DNA of 64,000 nt from JAXGPF01 sp964463985 (lineage in GTDB: Bacteria > Verrucomicrobiota > Kiritimatiellia > JAAZAB01), in assembly GCA_964463985.1 (NCBI GenBank), contig CAYXEK010000003.1, positions 1 through 64,000 on the forward strand. Reading direction: 5' to 3'. This document shows positions 9,501 through 17,651 of this stretch, piece by piece (the stretch's first letter is position 1; every line of letters begins with the position of its first letter). The position numbers and the translations under genes were made by a program. The notes under the pieces are model-generated. The model was not told the origin of the DNA. It did no database searches and worked only from the letters and a program-made list of their open reading frames with translations.

Positions 9501-9803
9501 CACGATTTCCGATGGGACGGACAACCGGACCGGACCTGGCTGGAACTGGGCGCATTGCGCGATGTGGCCACGGTAACGATCAACGGGTCGGTCGCGGGTT
9601 GCCGGCCGTGGCCGCCCTATACGCTCGAAATCAGGCCCTGGCTGAAGCGGGGACGCAACCGGCTGGAAATCGCGGTGGCCAATACGTTCGGGAACCTGTT
9701 GCACCGTCATTATACGGGGTGGGATGATGCGCCGCCGCAGGCCGCCGGCCTGAGCGGGCCGGTCCGCCTGCGGCAGGAATGCGCCGGTGCCGCGCGCCGT
9801 TAA
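6555..9803 (+). CDS. GH106-like glycoside hydrolase (rhamnosidase-type superfamily)
   Basis: This enzyme has about 1082 residues. The start is the ATG at 6555 or the GTG two codons earlier; neither has a strong ribosome binding site. Residues about 18-130 carry PVPFWFWNGD and LWLYDEFHCPSGTCAGR, the hallmark of the GH106-like alpha-L-rhamnosidase superfamily. FTDEPGMGYG (about residue 265) supplies a likely catalytic acid, and a second conserved Glu lies in CEANGIPKW. The C-terminal third (about 770-1080) contains jelly-roll domains of the GH2 sugar-binding type (VFLNGHEARRIP, VTINGSVAGCRPWPPY). No signal peptide is visible, so the protein may be cytoplasmic or use another export route. A paralogue lies at 31965-34838. 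The reaction, removal of a terminal deoxy-hexose, is inferred from the family. Confidence 0.75.
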   Translation: MRSQVGDLSREFRGNLKGFRPVPFWFWNGDPTTRAKVCAQILELKARGVDGVMPMPLYGLNLEYGRAPWYAMIKYAAEVCARAGIKLWLYDEFHCPSGTCAGRVLQEHPEYRNTMLVFHSYPVRQGRTLSLYLRPSWERFPDPSDAGEIFADTPPQVYAEAGKKCAPVHDFTLGTVAYDARARRTGNGHLFRWRNRTGADVVLHLATLVASHAEMPSAFGTKWATHQPGYLDVLNPAAVRAFLDMNFAGYDREVKKYYGKVIPGMFTDEPGMGYGVYGGFSIRFPYTAALFGQFADTYGYDLRPRIVELITDTGDFRRTRNDYWGLVTRLFSENYNRQYAEACARRGLVYTGHYMAEETLNGCASMNGDMHMASRWMQMPGLDLLRTDTPYDAGQPLPDFPPSMSPRVFQMVTAKALVSTAHAAGAKRILCEANGIPKWSVTLRDLKKMADWLGGMGVNFMNDNGVPYSLQGPRIMAGRSLTSPWWPHYKAYADYVARLSLMMTAGQAAVDTAVLYPSTAVWTQLNRFSMISRRSWREVAADAPAFFGMQRALLTVTERLLRTHREYDYLYESALSETRVVNGRIAAGGYRYRTVILPAVSCLDEAGFAQLQEFLRQGGNLLAIGRFPDMVLGARGVRRLPQSAWRHPRAFRLRDVPADPMLKRLTSLLERLAPNPVRVAGEEPEMIQCTQRIYADARMAFLVNHAERAQAVKLDWAFAGAGEVWKLESGRIEACASDTQTDAGTSFSFSLAPHESRMIVMRSIPSRSRKLVAAVVAHESRRIELSGPWRFTPDADNAFLLSPQVAFDFNDRGLAQNWMNGAGGCWEPVRDGQARLALAPELMAAYWLRAEVDVAALPRRLRLFHDGEAVCRVFLNGHEARRIPSAGLWDPDNLCFDLRPLLRAGKNVAVLRVTPSQYVSRELIRNYTYLMKSNYPFPAVLAGDFVVLDRGVLSRWRLPCQMHPDSWHTQGFPFYAGVGRYAHDFRWDGQPDRTWLELGALRDVATVTINGSVAGCRPWPPYTLEIRPWLKRGRNRLEIAVANTFGNLLHRHYTGWDDAPPQAAGLSGPVRLRQECAGAARR

Positions 9804-9911
9804 GCGGACATGGTGCAACGAACCAGTTATAAATATCATTTTAAATAGGCGCAGGCGGGATATAGAAGGCATGAGAGCGGTATGATTGCATTAACAAATG
9901 GAGGATTCAGT

Positions 9912-11693
9912 ATGCATTTTGTTCCTGAGGTGATGAAATCCGGCGCGCGAATAGTGTTTTGCGCATTGTTGCTGGGAATTGTGGCGGTTCCGAACCTGCC
10001 TGCGCAAATTTATGTGGATATCAACACGGGATCTGATGAACGCACCGGGCTTGATGATTGGACCAATGCCGTGGCAACGATCAGTAATGGCGTGTTGCGT
10101 GCCACCCAACACGCCCAAAATACGGTGCTGGTGGCCACCGGACGGTATTACCTGGTTTCAAATATAGTAGTTTCCAGCGCCATTACTCTGCGTAGTTGGA
10201 ACAACGGCGCCCTGGACCGGGAAAACACCATTGTTGACGGGCAGGGTCAGACGCGCTGTCTGTATCTCGTCAACACTAATGCTACAGTGGCGGGATTTAC
10301 TTTCACCGGCGGCAATGGCGCCGGCAATGTGAGCGATAAATATGGCGGCGGTGTATACAATGCCGGCGGCGTGTTGTCCAATTGTTTGGTGTTGTTTAAT
10401 TCCGCCAGCGAACGCGGCGGCGGTGTTTATCTGGGCCACTTGCAGGCATCTGCCGTAAAATGTGATGTAAAATATAATAAAACGATCGGTGGATTTGGTG
10501 GGGGTGGAGTGTTTTTTATCGGCGCCGGAATGTTGCTTGATTCCGTCGTGGCTTTTAACACGAATATGTCATCAGGATCTGGAAGCGGTGGAGGTGGTGT
10601 TTATGTGCGTGAAGGTTCAACGCCGGCAAATTATAAAATTGATGGGTGTGTTATCAGCAACAATTATTCGATAAAAAACGCCGGCGGGGTTTGTGTTTAT
10701 TACGGATGCCCGATTATATCAAGCAATATAATATCTTCTAATCGAACTGACGGTGACGGCGGCGGCGTATATTATTATATGGTCAACAAGGGCGCCGTAT
10801 TCGCGCATAATACCGTTGCCGGCAATAGCGCCACCAATGGCGGCGGATTGTATATCTGGCCAAATATGAACGGCTTGGGCGGCATTCTTGTAACAAATTG
10901 CACCATCCGCGGGAATACTGCCAGTAAATTTGGCGGCGGGGTAATGACCTCAATCGGCAATACGAATTATGTTAATACAACAATCATCCTCACGGACAGC
11001 GTCATTGATAACAATCAGGCCCTTAATGTTTCGCCTTATGCCGGATTCACTGGCGGCGGCGGAGTGTATTGGGATGCCGCGGGGCGTATGGAGAAATGTA
11101 TTATAACCAATAACTACACGGGTGCGACGGGAGGCGGATTGTATTTACGGCGAAGATATGCCCTTTCCTCCTCTGGAACAAACGAAGCCTTGATCGTGCG
11201 CAACTGTTTAGTGTCAAGCAATCAGGCGACTATCGGCGGGGGAGCGTTTTGTTATCAAATTGCAGGTGATAAACCGGTATTCCTTGAAAATTGCACGGTG
11301 GCGGGAAATCTCGCAAGCAACTACGCCGGCGGACTCTGGTTTTATGACAGTGCGCAAGTGACTTTAACTAATACCATCGCGTATAACAATACGTCCTTGG
11401 ACAATTTGTTTGCGGACGATATAAATATACGCATGGAAGCAACCAGTTATAAACTGGGTAATTGCTGTTTGTTTCCCACTAATCATCTCAATCTGCTCGA
11501 TGGATTGATTGCCGTTACAACAAATGATCCATTGTTTGCCGCCAGAGAAGCCATGGAATTTCAACTTGCCGCCGGATCGCCATGTGTGAATGCCGGAACT
11601 AATTATGGTTGGATGAATGATGGCCTGGATTTGGGCGGTCGGCCTCGTTTGGATCACTTCAGCCGCCTGGTGGATATGGGGTGTTACGAGCGC
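9912..11693 (+). CDS. secreted right-handed beta-helix protein (choice-of-anchor Q type), 3' end in gap
   Basis: The start is the ATG at 9912 because GGAGG lies at 9900-9904, seven bases upstream; the upstream in-frame ATG lacks this. Residues 1 to about 33 form a signal peptide (FCALLLGIVAVPNLPAQ). The rest is a ladder of beta-helix turns with GGGVY/GGGLY, CVISNN and NCTVAGN repeats, as in pectate-lyase-fold exoproteins. It ends ...VDMGCYE at the edge of the N-gap. The paralogue at 35115-36896 stops about 13 residues after the same motif, so nearly the whole protein is present. The open frame through the Ns is an artefact. The gene looks more AT-rich than its neighbours. Role: a surface or secreted glycan-binding or glycan-cleaving protein; no catalytic residues can be named. 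Confidence 0.8.
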
Positions 11694-11793
11694 NNNNNNN
11701 NNNNNNNNNNNNNNNNNNNNNNNNNNNNNNNNNNNNNNNNNNNNNNNNNNNNNNNNNNNNNNNNNNNNNNNNNNNNNNNNNNNNNNNNNNNNN
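11694..11793. other. assembly gap (100 N)
   Basis: Exactly 100 undetermined bases, the conventional filler for a scaffold join of unknown length. The bases on either side do not repeat each other. The end of the beta-helix gene and the start of the next gene are lost here. Confidence 0.99.
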
Positions 11794-12921
11794 GGACGTC
11801 CGGATCATCCGCGTGAGACGCTGATTCTGCACGGCGATCTGGTTGTTTCGCCGCCGCGCAAATCGGGCAGACGTGTGGAACATTGGAGCAATTACGCCGG
11901 CGAACGTTATGACGGGCGCTTCCGCGTTTCCAATCGTCTGACCATGGGCGATTCTGAGAATCCGAAAATCCGTCCCACAATTAAAATCGCGTGCTCGCGC
12001 AAAGGGGAATTTGCGGTGCGGGTCATGATGGCGCCAATGCCGGGCGACCCCAAAGACCGTTGGTATGTGCCCATCGGCGAGTGGTTCATGTTCAATGCCG
12101 TGCTGACCGCGGCAACGCCGGACTCAAATCACGCTTATGCCGCCGCCATTACCCTTTCGCATACCGGTTTGAATTACGTTATGCGCGATTCGCAAATCTC
12201 CTGGTGGTCGGGCGATTTGTTTCGCTCCGCCATTATATTTACGAGGTATTTGACCCTGGAAAACCGCACTCTGAGCGGCATGGTTTTTGAGCATGGCGAC
12301 AGCGCTGACGGTAATTATGAAGCGCTGGATTGTGTTTTTCGCAACCTGAATCTAGCCCGCAGAAATCAAGGTGCAACGCTTTGTGTGTTCGAAAACAACA
12401 AGGAAAACATTCTATTGGATTCCAGCCATGTTGGCGTCATGCTTACCGACTGTATTTTCCGGCCGCCGGCGCGCCCGATGCGCATCCCGCGCTCCACACG
12501 CGAAGAACAGTGGTTGCAACATCGCAGTATCTATAAGCCGCTTGGTGATTTTAAATTGATTATGAATCCCGGGGTGGTTGAGCGCGTAAGCCTGCCCGTT
12601 AAAGTCGTGGACATGCGCGATCGGCCGCTTGCCGGCGCGGCGGTGATGCTGGACTGCCCGGCGGACACTGCCGGCTGGGCGGTAGTGCGGCCGTTGGCCG
12701 TGACGGATGCCGACGGCCTGACGCCGGCGGATGGAGATCGCGCCTTGATGATAATCAGGCATGAATGGCGGCCGACCGATAATCCGGCGATGCCGCAACC
12801 GGTGACATATAGCTATACCGTGGCCGTCGCCGCGCCTAATTACAAAACATATCAATCCCAGTTTAACAGCGCCGGGGATATTCCCCGGCCCTTGATTATA
12901 ACATTACAGCCGGAAAAATAA
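11794..12921 (+). CDS. secreted protein C-terminal part: beta-helix-like region plus Ig-like domain (5' end in gap)
   Basis: This is 375 residues of a protein whose beginning is lost in the gap. The first 290 residues alternate hydrophobic strands with Asn/Gly turns (LSGMVFEHGDSADGNYEA, GVMLTDCIFRPP), suggesting a parallel beta-helix without the GGG pattern of its neighbour. The last 100 residues (LPVKVVDMRDRPLAGAAVML to the end) resemble a carboxypeptidase-regulatory/Ig-like domain. I do not recognise a family. It is the first visible gene of a run on the same strand followed by the giant protein 50 bases downstream, and probably belongs to the same transcript. Confidence 0.6.
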   Translation, partial: GRPDHPRETLILHGDLVVSPPRKSGRRVEHWSNYAGERYDGRFRVSNRLTMGDSENPKIRPTIKIACSRKGEFAVRVMMAPMPGDPKDRWYVPIGEWFMFNAVLTAATPDSNHAYAAAITLSHTGLNYVMRDSQISWWSGDLFRSAIIFTRYLTLENRTLSGMVFEHGDSADGNYEALDCVFRNLNLARRNQGATLCVFENNKENILLDSSHVGVMLTDCIFRPPARPMRIPRSTREEQWLQHRSIYKPLGDFKLIMNPGVVERVSLPVKVVDMRDRPLAGAAVMLDCPADTAGWAVVRPLAVTDADGLTPADGDRALMIIRHEWRPTDNPAMPQPVTYSYTVAVAAPNYKTYQSQFNSAGDIPRPLIITLQPEK

Positions 12922-12971
12922 TCAACAAGCGGCGCCGGTATTTTCCAGCGCTATGGAAAAGGAGCAGCGGG

Positions 12972-15900
12972 ATGACTGTAAAATCAGCGCGGTTATTTAT
13001 AGCGGCAACACCGGCAATAATGCTGGCTTTCGCAACCGCATCCGCCTTCAATCCTCTACCGCGAGTGGAGCCGGAGCAAATATATCACGCGCTGCCAATG
13101 CTGCCCTTGACCGTCACCAATGATCTGGCCTTGAAACTCTTCGGCCGGCCATGGCAATTCAGCGCGGATAACAAATGTAATTTTACTTATTTTTCGCAAG
13201 CGGTTAAAGACGTGACCTTTAAGGCGGAAGGATTGCACTTTGCTACTACAGGTGATGAAGTTGTTGTCGGCTGGGGCAATTATGGCAATCATCAGCCGCG
13301 GGATGAGCGGATTGCAATGTTTCCCGGATTTAATGATGTGGAATTGGTGGTGCGCCAGTCGGCCACCGCCAGCGTCTGGCGCGTTACGCTCTGGATGGAC
13401 GGCAACGAACAGGGGGCGTATGGTAACATGGGGGGGGATCGGGCTTTTGAATTGGGTGGGCGTTCTTTGCACCAGGTTGCCAGCGCCAGCAAGTTAGAGG
13501 CCACCTTGACCGGCACAGACCGGCAGACCTTGCGCTTTCGCGCTTTCCGCGGGCAGCCGGATGGCTTTGGATTGCGTATCAGCGGCCCGGCAAACAATCA
13601 CATAGTCATTGAACAAGTGCGGATTACCCAGGTTATTTCCGGCGGGGTTTACCGGCATGTGTTCGCGCTGCCGCCCGGGCGCTCGATTTGGCGGGCAGTC
13701 GGTGAAGCCGGCGGGGTGCGGTTGTTTCTTAATGGCCGCGAAGTGAGTTTTATGCCGGAACTGTTCAAGGACAAGGGGAGCGATTTGACGTATCCGGTGG
13801 ACATGGCGCCTTACTTGCAGACGGGATCGGTGAACGTGATCGCCATTGACCCGGCAGATTCGGCTTTACCCTATTTTCAGGGCCGCGTCGTGCTGGATGA
13901 CGGCAGCATTGTAACCCTGGCTACCGGCTCGGCCTGGAAAAGCGCCATGGAAGCCGCCCCGGGCTGGCTGGCCGCCGATTTTGATGATTCAAGCTGGCAG
14001 CCTGCCATGCTCAAGCCGAATGCACCGTATCATTTCACACACCACTTGAACCGCCGCTGGCCGGTTTATGACGGCGCGGTCCTGTTGGAAAATCCCGGCG
14101 CCGATCCCAAGCTTTATTATGATGACACTGCGCCGATATGCGTGTATGTGCGCGTGCCGGAAGGCCTGGCGGCTGAGGACGCCGCCGTGCATTGGGTGTT
14201 GCGGCGGGTGGAACGCGATAATGAACGTCCGGAAGCCGGCCGCGGCATTGCGGCGCAATGGACCGTCCAAGGCGATACCCACTCGCGTATATGCGCCGTG
14301 GACCTCGGGCAGCGCGACCAGGGCGTCTATACGCTTGCCGCGGAATTGCGTTCCGGGGCTAAAATTCTAGCTTCGCGGTTAGAAGAGCCGTTGATTGTTG
14401 TGGGGCGGTTACCGATGAAGGAAGTGGCCGGCGACAGTTATGAGGAAGGCATGGAGTTGGAACTGGAAGATGTGATAGATTTTACCGATCCGAACGATCC
14501 GCATCGCTGGACGGAAGCCGCAGCGCCGTTGGGTGATACCAAGGATGGCCCGGCCGGCGCCCGGGTGCTTGAGCCGCGCATCATCCGTCAAAACGGTTTG
14601 ATATACCGCGAAGTTACTGATGCCGGCCGGGCAGCGTTGTTCAGCTATCGGTTGGAATTCAAGCATCCGTTTTCATGGTATATGATGGTGCTGGAATATC
14701 CTAATGACGCCGATCGCTGGATCGGCGTGTCGGTGGTTACCGCCGATCGCTTATACTTCGGGACGGTTGAACCCTGGCGCGGGCCGGGCCGGGCCCAGGA
14801 TGCGCCGTCTTTAGTTGTCGGCGGTAAATATCCGTTGGATAATACCATGCGCGAAATGCGCTGGCTGCACTGGGCGCGGCCGCAAATTCACGCGCTGGAG
14901 ATCGTGAACGTGCAGAAAACCAGCCGGGCGGCGGCGGCGCGGGTGCGCATTTATCGCGTCAAGGAATTGCCGGCCGTGAAAATCAATACCAGCGGCGAGC
15001 GGTTTTTCGGGATACATACCGAACGCGCCCGGATGGTTGCCCTTACTTTTGGCGATACCAGCGGTTTGGATTTTAATCAGAATTATTATTACCGCCTTGG
15101 TTATGACATGGTTGCGCAATTCACTCAGCGGCTGCGCTGGCAGGTTGAGGCTGCCTGTAATTACACCGCATATCTGCGTTTTACCGGCGAGAATGTGCAT
15201 ATTATGGGCGCGTTCCAGTATAACGAGAGCAATACCGCCTACAGTCCGCCGGAACGCGTTCCGGGCGACGGCCGGATTCTGCAGGATATTCGCGAGCATG
15301 CGTTGCGGTATTTTGAGCGCAATGGCATCATTATGTATTCGTTGGTGGAATACTTTGAGCATCAGGCGCTTCGCCGGCATTTCATCGCGTCCAACGAGGA
15401 TATTGCCGCCGGCGCCGATACCCTCACTTTCATGTCGCGCGAAGGCCAACCGGGGGGACGCAGCATTAATCCGAATCATCCCCTGGCGGAGAAGGGCTAT
15501 CTGCGGGTAGCGGATGAATTGGCCATGAAATTTGCCTTTTCGCCTGCTTGGAAAGGTGTTTATTATAACTTGACCACGACCGGGGAATTCGGACCAGCGC
15601 CGTTCTGCCCGCCTAAGGCGCCGTTGGATTACGATTATTCCGATGCGTCCATCGCGCGTTTCGAGCAGGATACTAAAATCAAACTGCCTATAAATCCGGT
15701 GGACCCCAATCGGTTTAAAAAACGTTACCTGTATCTTACTTCCGATGCCATGCGCGCAAAATGGATTGAGTGGCGCTGCCATAATGTCGGGAGCTATCTT
15801 ACCAAAACACGCGATTTATTACGGCGTTATCGTTCGGATTTGAACGTACTGTGCAATTGGCATATCGTTAGCTCTTATATCCGTGCCTGGCTTGATGCCG

Positions 15901-17555
15901 GCGTGCCATACGGCGAGTATGCCCGCCAACAAGGCATGTGTCCGTCAACCGTTAAAGATGAACCCGGAATTTGGTTCGGCCGCACCATTTATCCCGTGGG
16001 ATCGTCGCATGGCGCTAATTATTCCAGCACCTGGACGCATAACCTGGATCCCAGCGTGCTGGCTTATTATGACATGCCCAACCGCATGGTAACGCTGAAT
16101 ACCTGCTGGTTCGAATACCGGACGCGATTGAACGATCCGGATTGGCCCATAGAATATAAACCGAACACGCTGGGACTGGTGGCGCAGGCCCATGACGATA
16201 ACGTGTGGGAATCCTATACGCAGGCGATAATTGGCGCCGATCCCGATATCCTGATTTTCGGGTTCATTGACTGCCCGATGATTACCAGCCGTGAACAGCA
16301 TGTGCGTGAAGTTGCGCGTTTTCTTACACCTTTGCCGAAGGCAAAATTCGAGTCAGTGTTGGGCACGGCGGATTTCCGGCATAACCTGGCGATCCGCGCG
16401 TTGAGCAAGCATGGGGATTACTGGTTCTACGCGGCTAATCCGTGTCCCTGGCCGGTCAAAGGCGCTGTTACCCTGAGCGGCAAGGCATCGGTAATCCGAC
16501 CGGCCGACGGGCGCGCGGTTGAGACGCGCGAAGTTGACGGCAAAACGGTTGTGCCGCTTGATTTGAAAGCTTACGGCATGGCGGCGTTCAAGGCTCCGGC
16601 TTCCAAGGTGACAGTTGCGTCCTTGAGCAATGAGCCGTTGCCGGAGTCGGCGCTATCCCATATGCGCCGCCTTATGCGCGAAATAACCGCACTGACTGAT
16701 CAGCGGGAGATTGCGTTAGCGATTACCAGGGCTGACCGTGATATGATTCGCGGGATCCTGGCAGCGGCGGAAAATCATCTGGCGGCCGGTGAATATGCGG
16801 CCGCCTGGTCGGAACTGACAGACTGGCGTCTTTGGGAACTGTGGGATAAGTTGAAAACCGCCGCCAAGTTCACAGCACGGTTGCCGGATTCTCCCGCGCT
16901 GTTGGAAGTAGACGAAGCCGGCACCTGGGAACGCCCCATGCTGGAAGTAGCGGCGGCTAAAGGCGCGCCGCCGGTAATTGACGGTAAATTGGACGATGCC
17001 GCTTGGAAAGGAGCGCGGGCTTCCTTCCGTTTTTTTAGCGTCGCCGGCGCAGTTTATTGCGGTGCGCCGCTGGTTGATATGTCCGTGCAGGCTTGCTACG
17101 ATGAAGATCATATCTACATCGGCATGCGGATGGCGGATCCTGAGGTGCCGGCCTTGCGCAAAACAGCTTCTCAAGCTAATCCCCTGGCCGTATTGCGCGC
17201 TTATGACGATACGGTAGTGATGTTTTTTAATGCCGACGCAAACAGAGTGGATCAATTCGCGGTCAACGCCGGTGGTGTTAAGTATTACGCCGGTTCGGGG
17301 GAATGGAATGTGGCGCAGGATGATCTGCGGGGCGTGGAATGGGCGGCGGCGACCGGAGTGGCCGCCGGCATGTGGACGGTGGAAGTCGCGGTGCCGTTTA
17401 AAGCGCTGGGCGTACCGGCGCCGCAATCCGGCGCGCAATGGCGCGCTAATTTTTTAAGGCGTTTCCGCGAGTTTTTAATTCCGGAAAGTTATTGGGCGCG
17501 CGTTAAAAAAAGTTGGGCGGATGTGGATTGTTATGGCGATCTGATGTTTAAATAA
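12972..17555 (+). CDS. giant secreted protein, putative novel glycosidase-like barrel with C-terminal CBM9-like domain
   Basis: This is a 1527-residue exported protein with AAAAGGAG upstream of the ATG. Residues 1-25 form a signal peptide. A beta-rich N-terminal half includes a GH2-type jelly roll at about 225-355 (RLFLNGREV, DFDDSSWQPA). The core at about 675-1150 is mixed alpha/beta, like a glycosidase TIM barrel, with Asp/Glu-rich motifs such as VKDEPGIWFGR. A helical hairpin follows at about 1225-1300. Residues about 1333-1527 (PPVIDGKLDDAAW, DEDHIYIGMRM, VEVAVPFKALG) match CBM9/DOMON-like carbohydrate-binding domains. The core is shared with the protein at 24891-29732 (FTGENVHIMGAFQYN against FAGENAYFCGQFMYD; both have an RFEQDTKIKLP-like motif). 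I do not recognise the core family; glycosidase function is inference from domains and neighbours. Confidence 0.7.
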   Translation: MTVKSARLFIAATPAIMLAFATASAFNPLPRVEPEQIYHALPMLPLTVTNDLALKLFGRPWQFSADNKCNFTYFSQAVKDVTFKAEGLHFATTGDEVVVGWGNYGNHQPRDERIAMFPGFNDVELVVRQSATASVWRVTLWMDGNEQGAYGNMGGDRAFELGGRSLHQVASASKLEATLTGTDRQTLRFRAFRGQPDGFGLRISGPANNHIVIEQVRITQVISGGVYRHVFALPPGRSIWRAVGEAGGVRLFLNGREVSFMPELFKDKGSDLTYPVDMAPYLQTGSVNVIAIDPADSALPYFQGRVVLDDGSIVTLATGSAWKSAMEAAPGWLAADFDDSSWQPAMLKPNAPYHFTHHLNRRWPVYDGAVLLENPGADPKLYYDDTAPICVYVRVPEGLAAEDAAVHWVLRRVERDNERPEAGRGIAAQWTVQGDTHSRICAVDLGQRDQGVYTLAAELRSGAKILASRLEEPLIVVGRLPMKEVAGDSYEEGMELELEDVIDFTDPNDPHRWTEAAAPLGDTKDGPAGARVLEPRIIRQNGLIYREVTDAGRAALFSYRLEFKHPFSWYMMVLEYPNDADRWIGVSVVTADRLYFGTVEPWRGPGRAQDAPSLVVGGKYPLDNTMREMRWLHWARPQIHALEIVNVQKTSRAAAARVRIYRVKELPAVKINTSGERFFGIHTERARMVALTFGDTSGLDFNQNYYYRLGYDMVAQFTQRLRWQVEAACNYTAYLRFTGENVHIMGAFQYNESNTAYSPPERVPGDGRILQDIREHALRYFERNGIIMYSLVEYFEHQALRRHFIASNEDIAAGADTLTFMSREGQPGGRSINPNHPLAEKGYLRVADELAMKFAFSPAWKGVYYNLTTTGEFGPAPFCPPKAPLDYDYSDASIARFEQDTKIKLPINPVDPNRFKKRYLYLTSDAMRAKWIEWRCHNVGSYLTKTRDLLRRYRSDLNVLCNWHIVSSYIRAWLDAGVPYGEYARQQGMCPSTVKDEPGIWFGRTIYPVGSSHGANYSSTWTHNLDPSVLAYYDMPNRMVTLNTCWFEYRTRLNDPDWPIEYKPNTLGLVAQAHDDNVWESYTQAIIGADPDILIFGFIDCPMITSREQHVREVARFLTPLPKAKFESVLGTADFRHNLAIRALSKHGDYWFYAANPCPWPVKGAVTLSGKASVIRPADGRAVETREVDGKTVVPLDLKAYGMAAFKAPASKVTVASLSNEPLPESALSHMRRLMREITALTDQREIALAITRADRDMIRGILAAAENHLAAGEYAAAWSELTDWRLWELWDKLKTAAKFTARLPDSPALLEVDEAGTWERPMLEVAAAKGAPPVIDGKLDDAAWKGARASFRFFSVAGAVYCGAPLVDMSVQACYDEDHIYIGMRMADPEVPALRKTASQANPLAVLRAYDDTVVMFFNADANRVDQFAVNAGGVKYYAGSGEWNVAQDDLRGVEWAAATGVAAGMWTVEVAVPFKALGVPAPQSGAQWRANFLRRFREFLIPESYWARVKKSWADVDCYGDLMFK

Positions 17556-17601
17556 TACATTTATGAAAAATACGCTCGTTGTCAGTGAGGCGACAGCGGA
17601 A

Positions 17602-17629
17602 CGATTGCGATTACGACAACGATTACGAT
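17602..17629. repeat. short GATTAC-type imperfect tandem repeat
   Basis: CGATTGCGATTACGAC followed by AACGATTACGAT is an imperfect tandem of GATTACGA units between the giant gene and the TPR gene. It is low-complexity sequence with no visible function. Confidence 0.4.
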
Positions 17630-17651
17630 GTTAAAAAAACACGGGGGCAAA

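Noticed and set aside
11617..12921. 434-residue frame spanning the first N-run
   Set aside because: Its first 26 codons are out of frame with the beta-helix gene and the middle is undetermined sequence; only the part after the gap is real.
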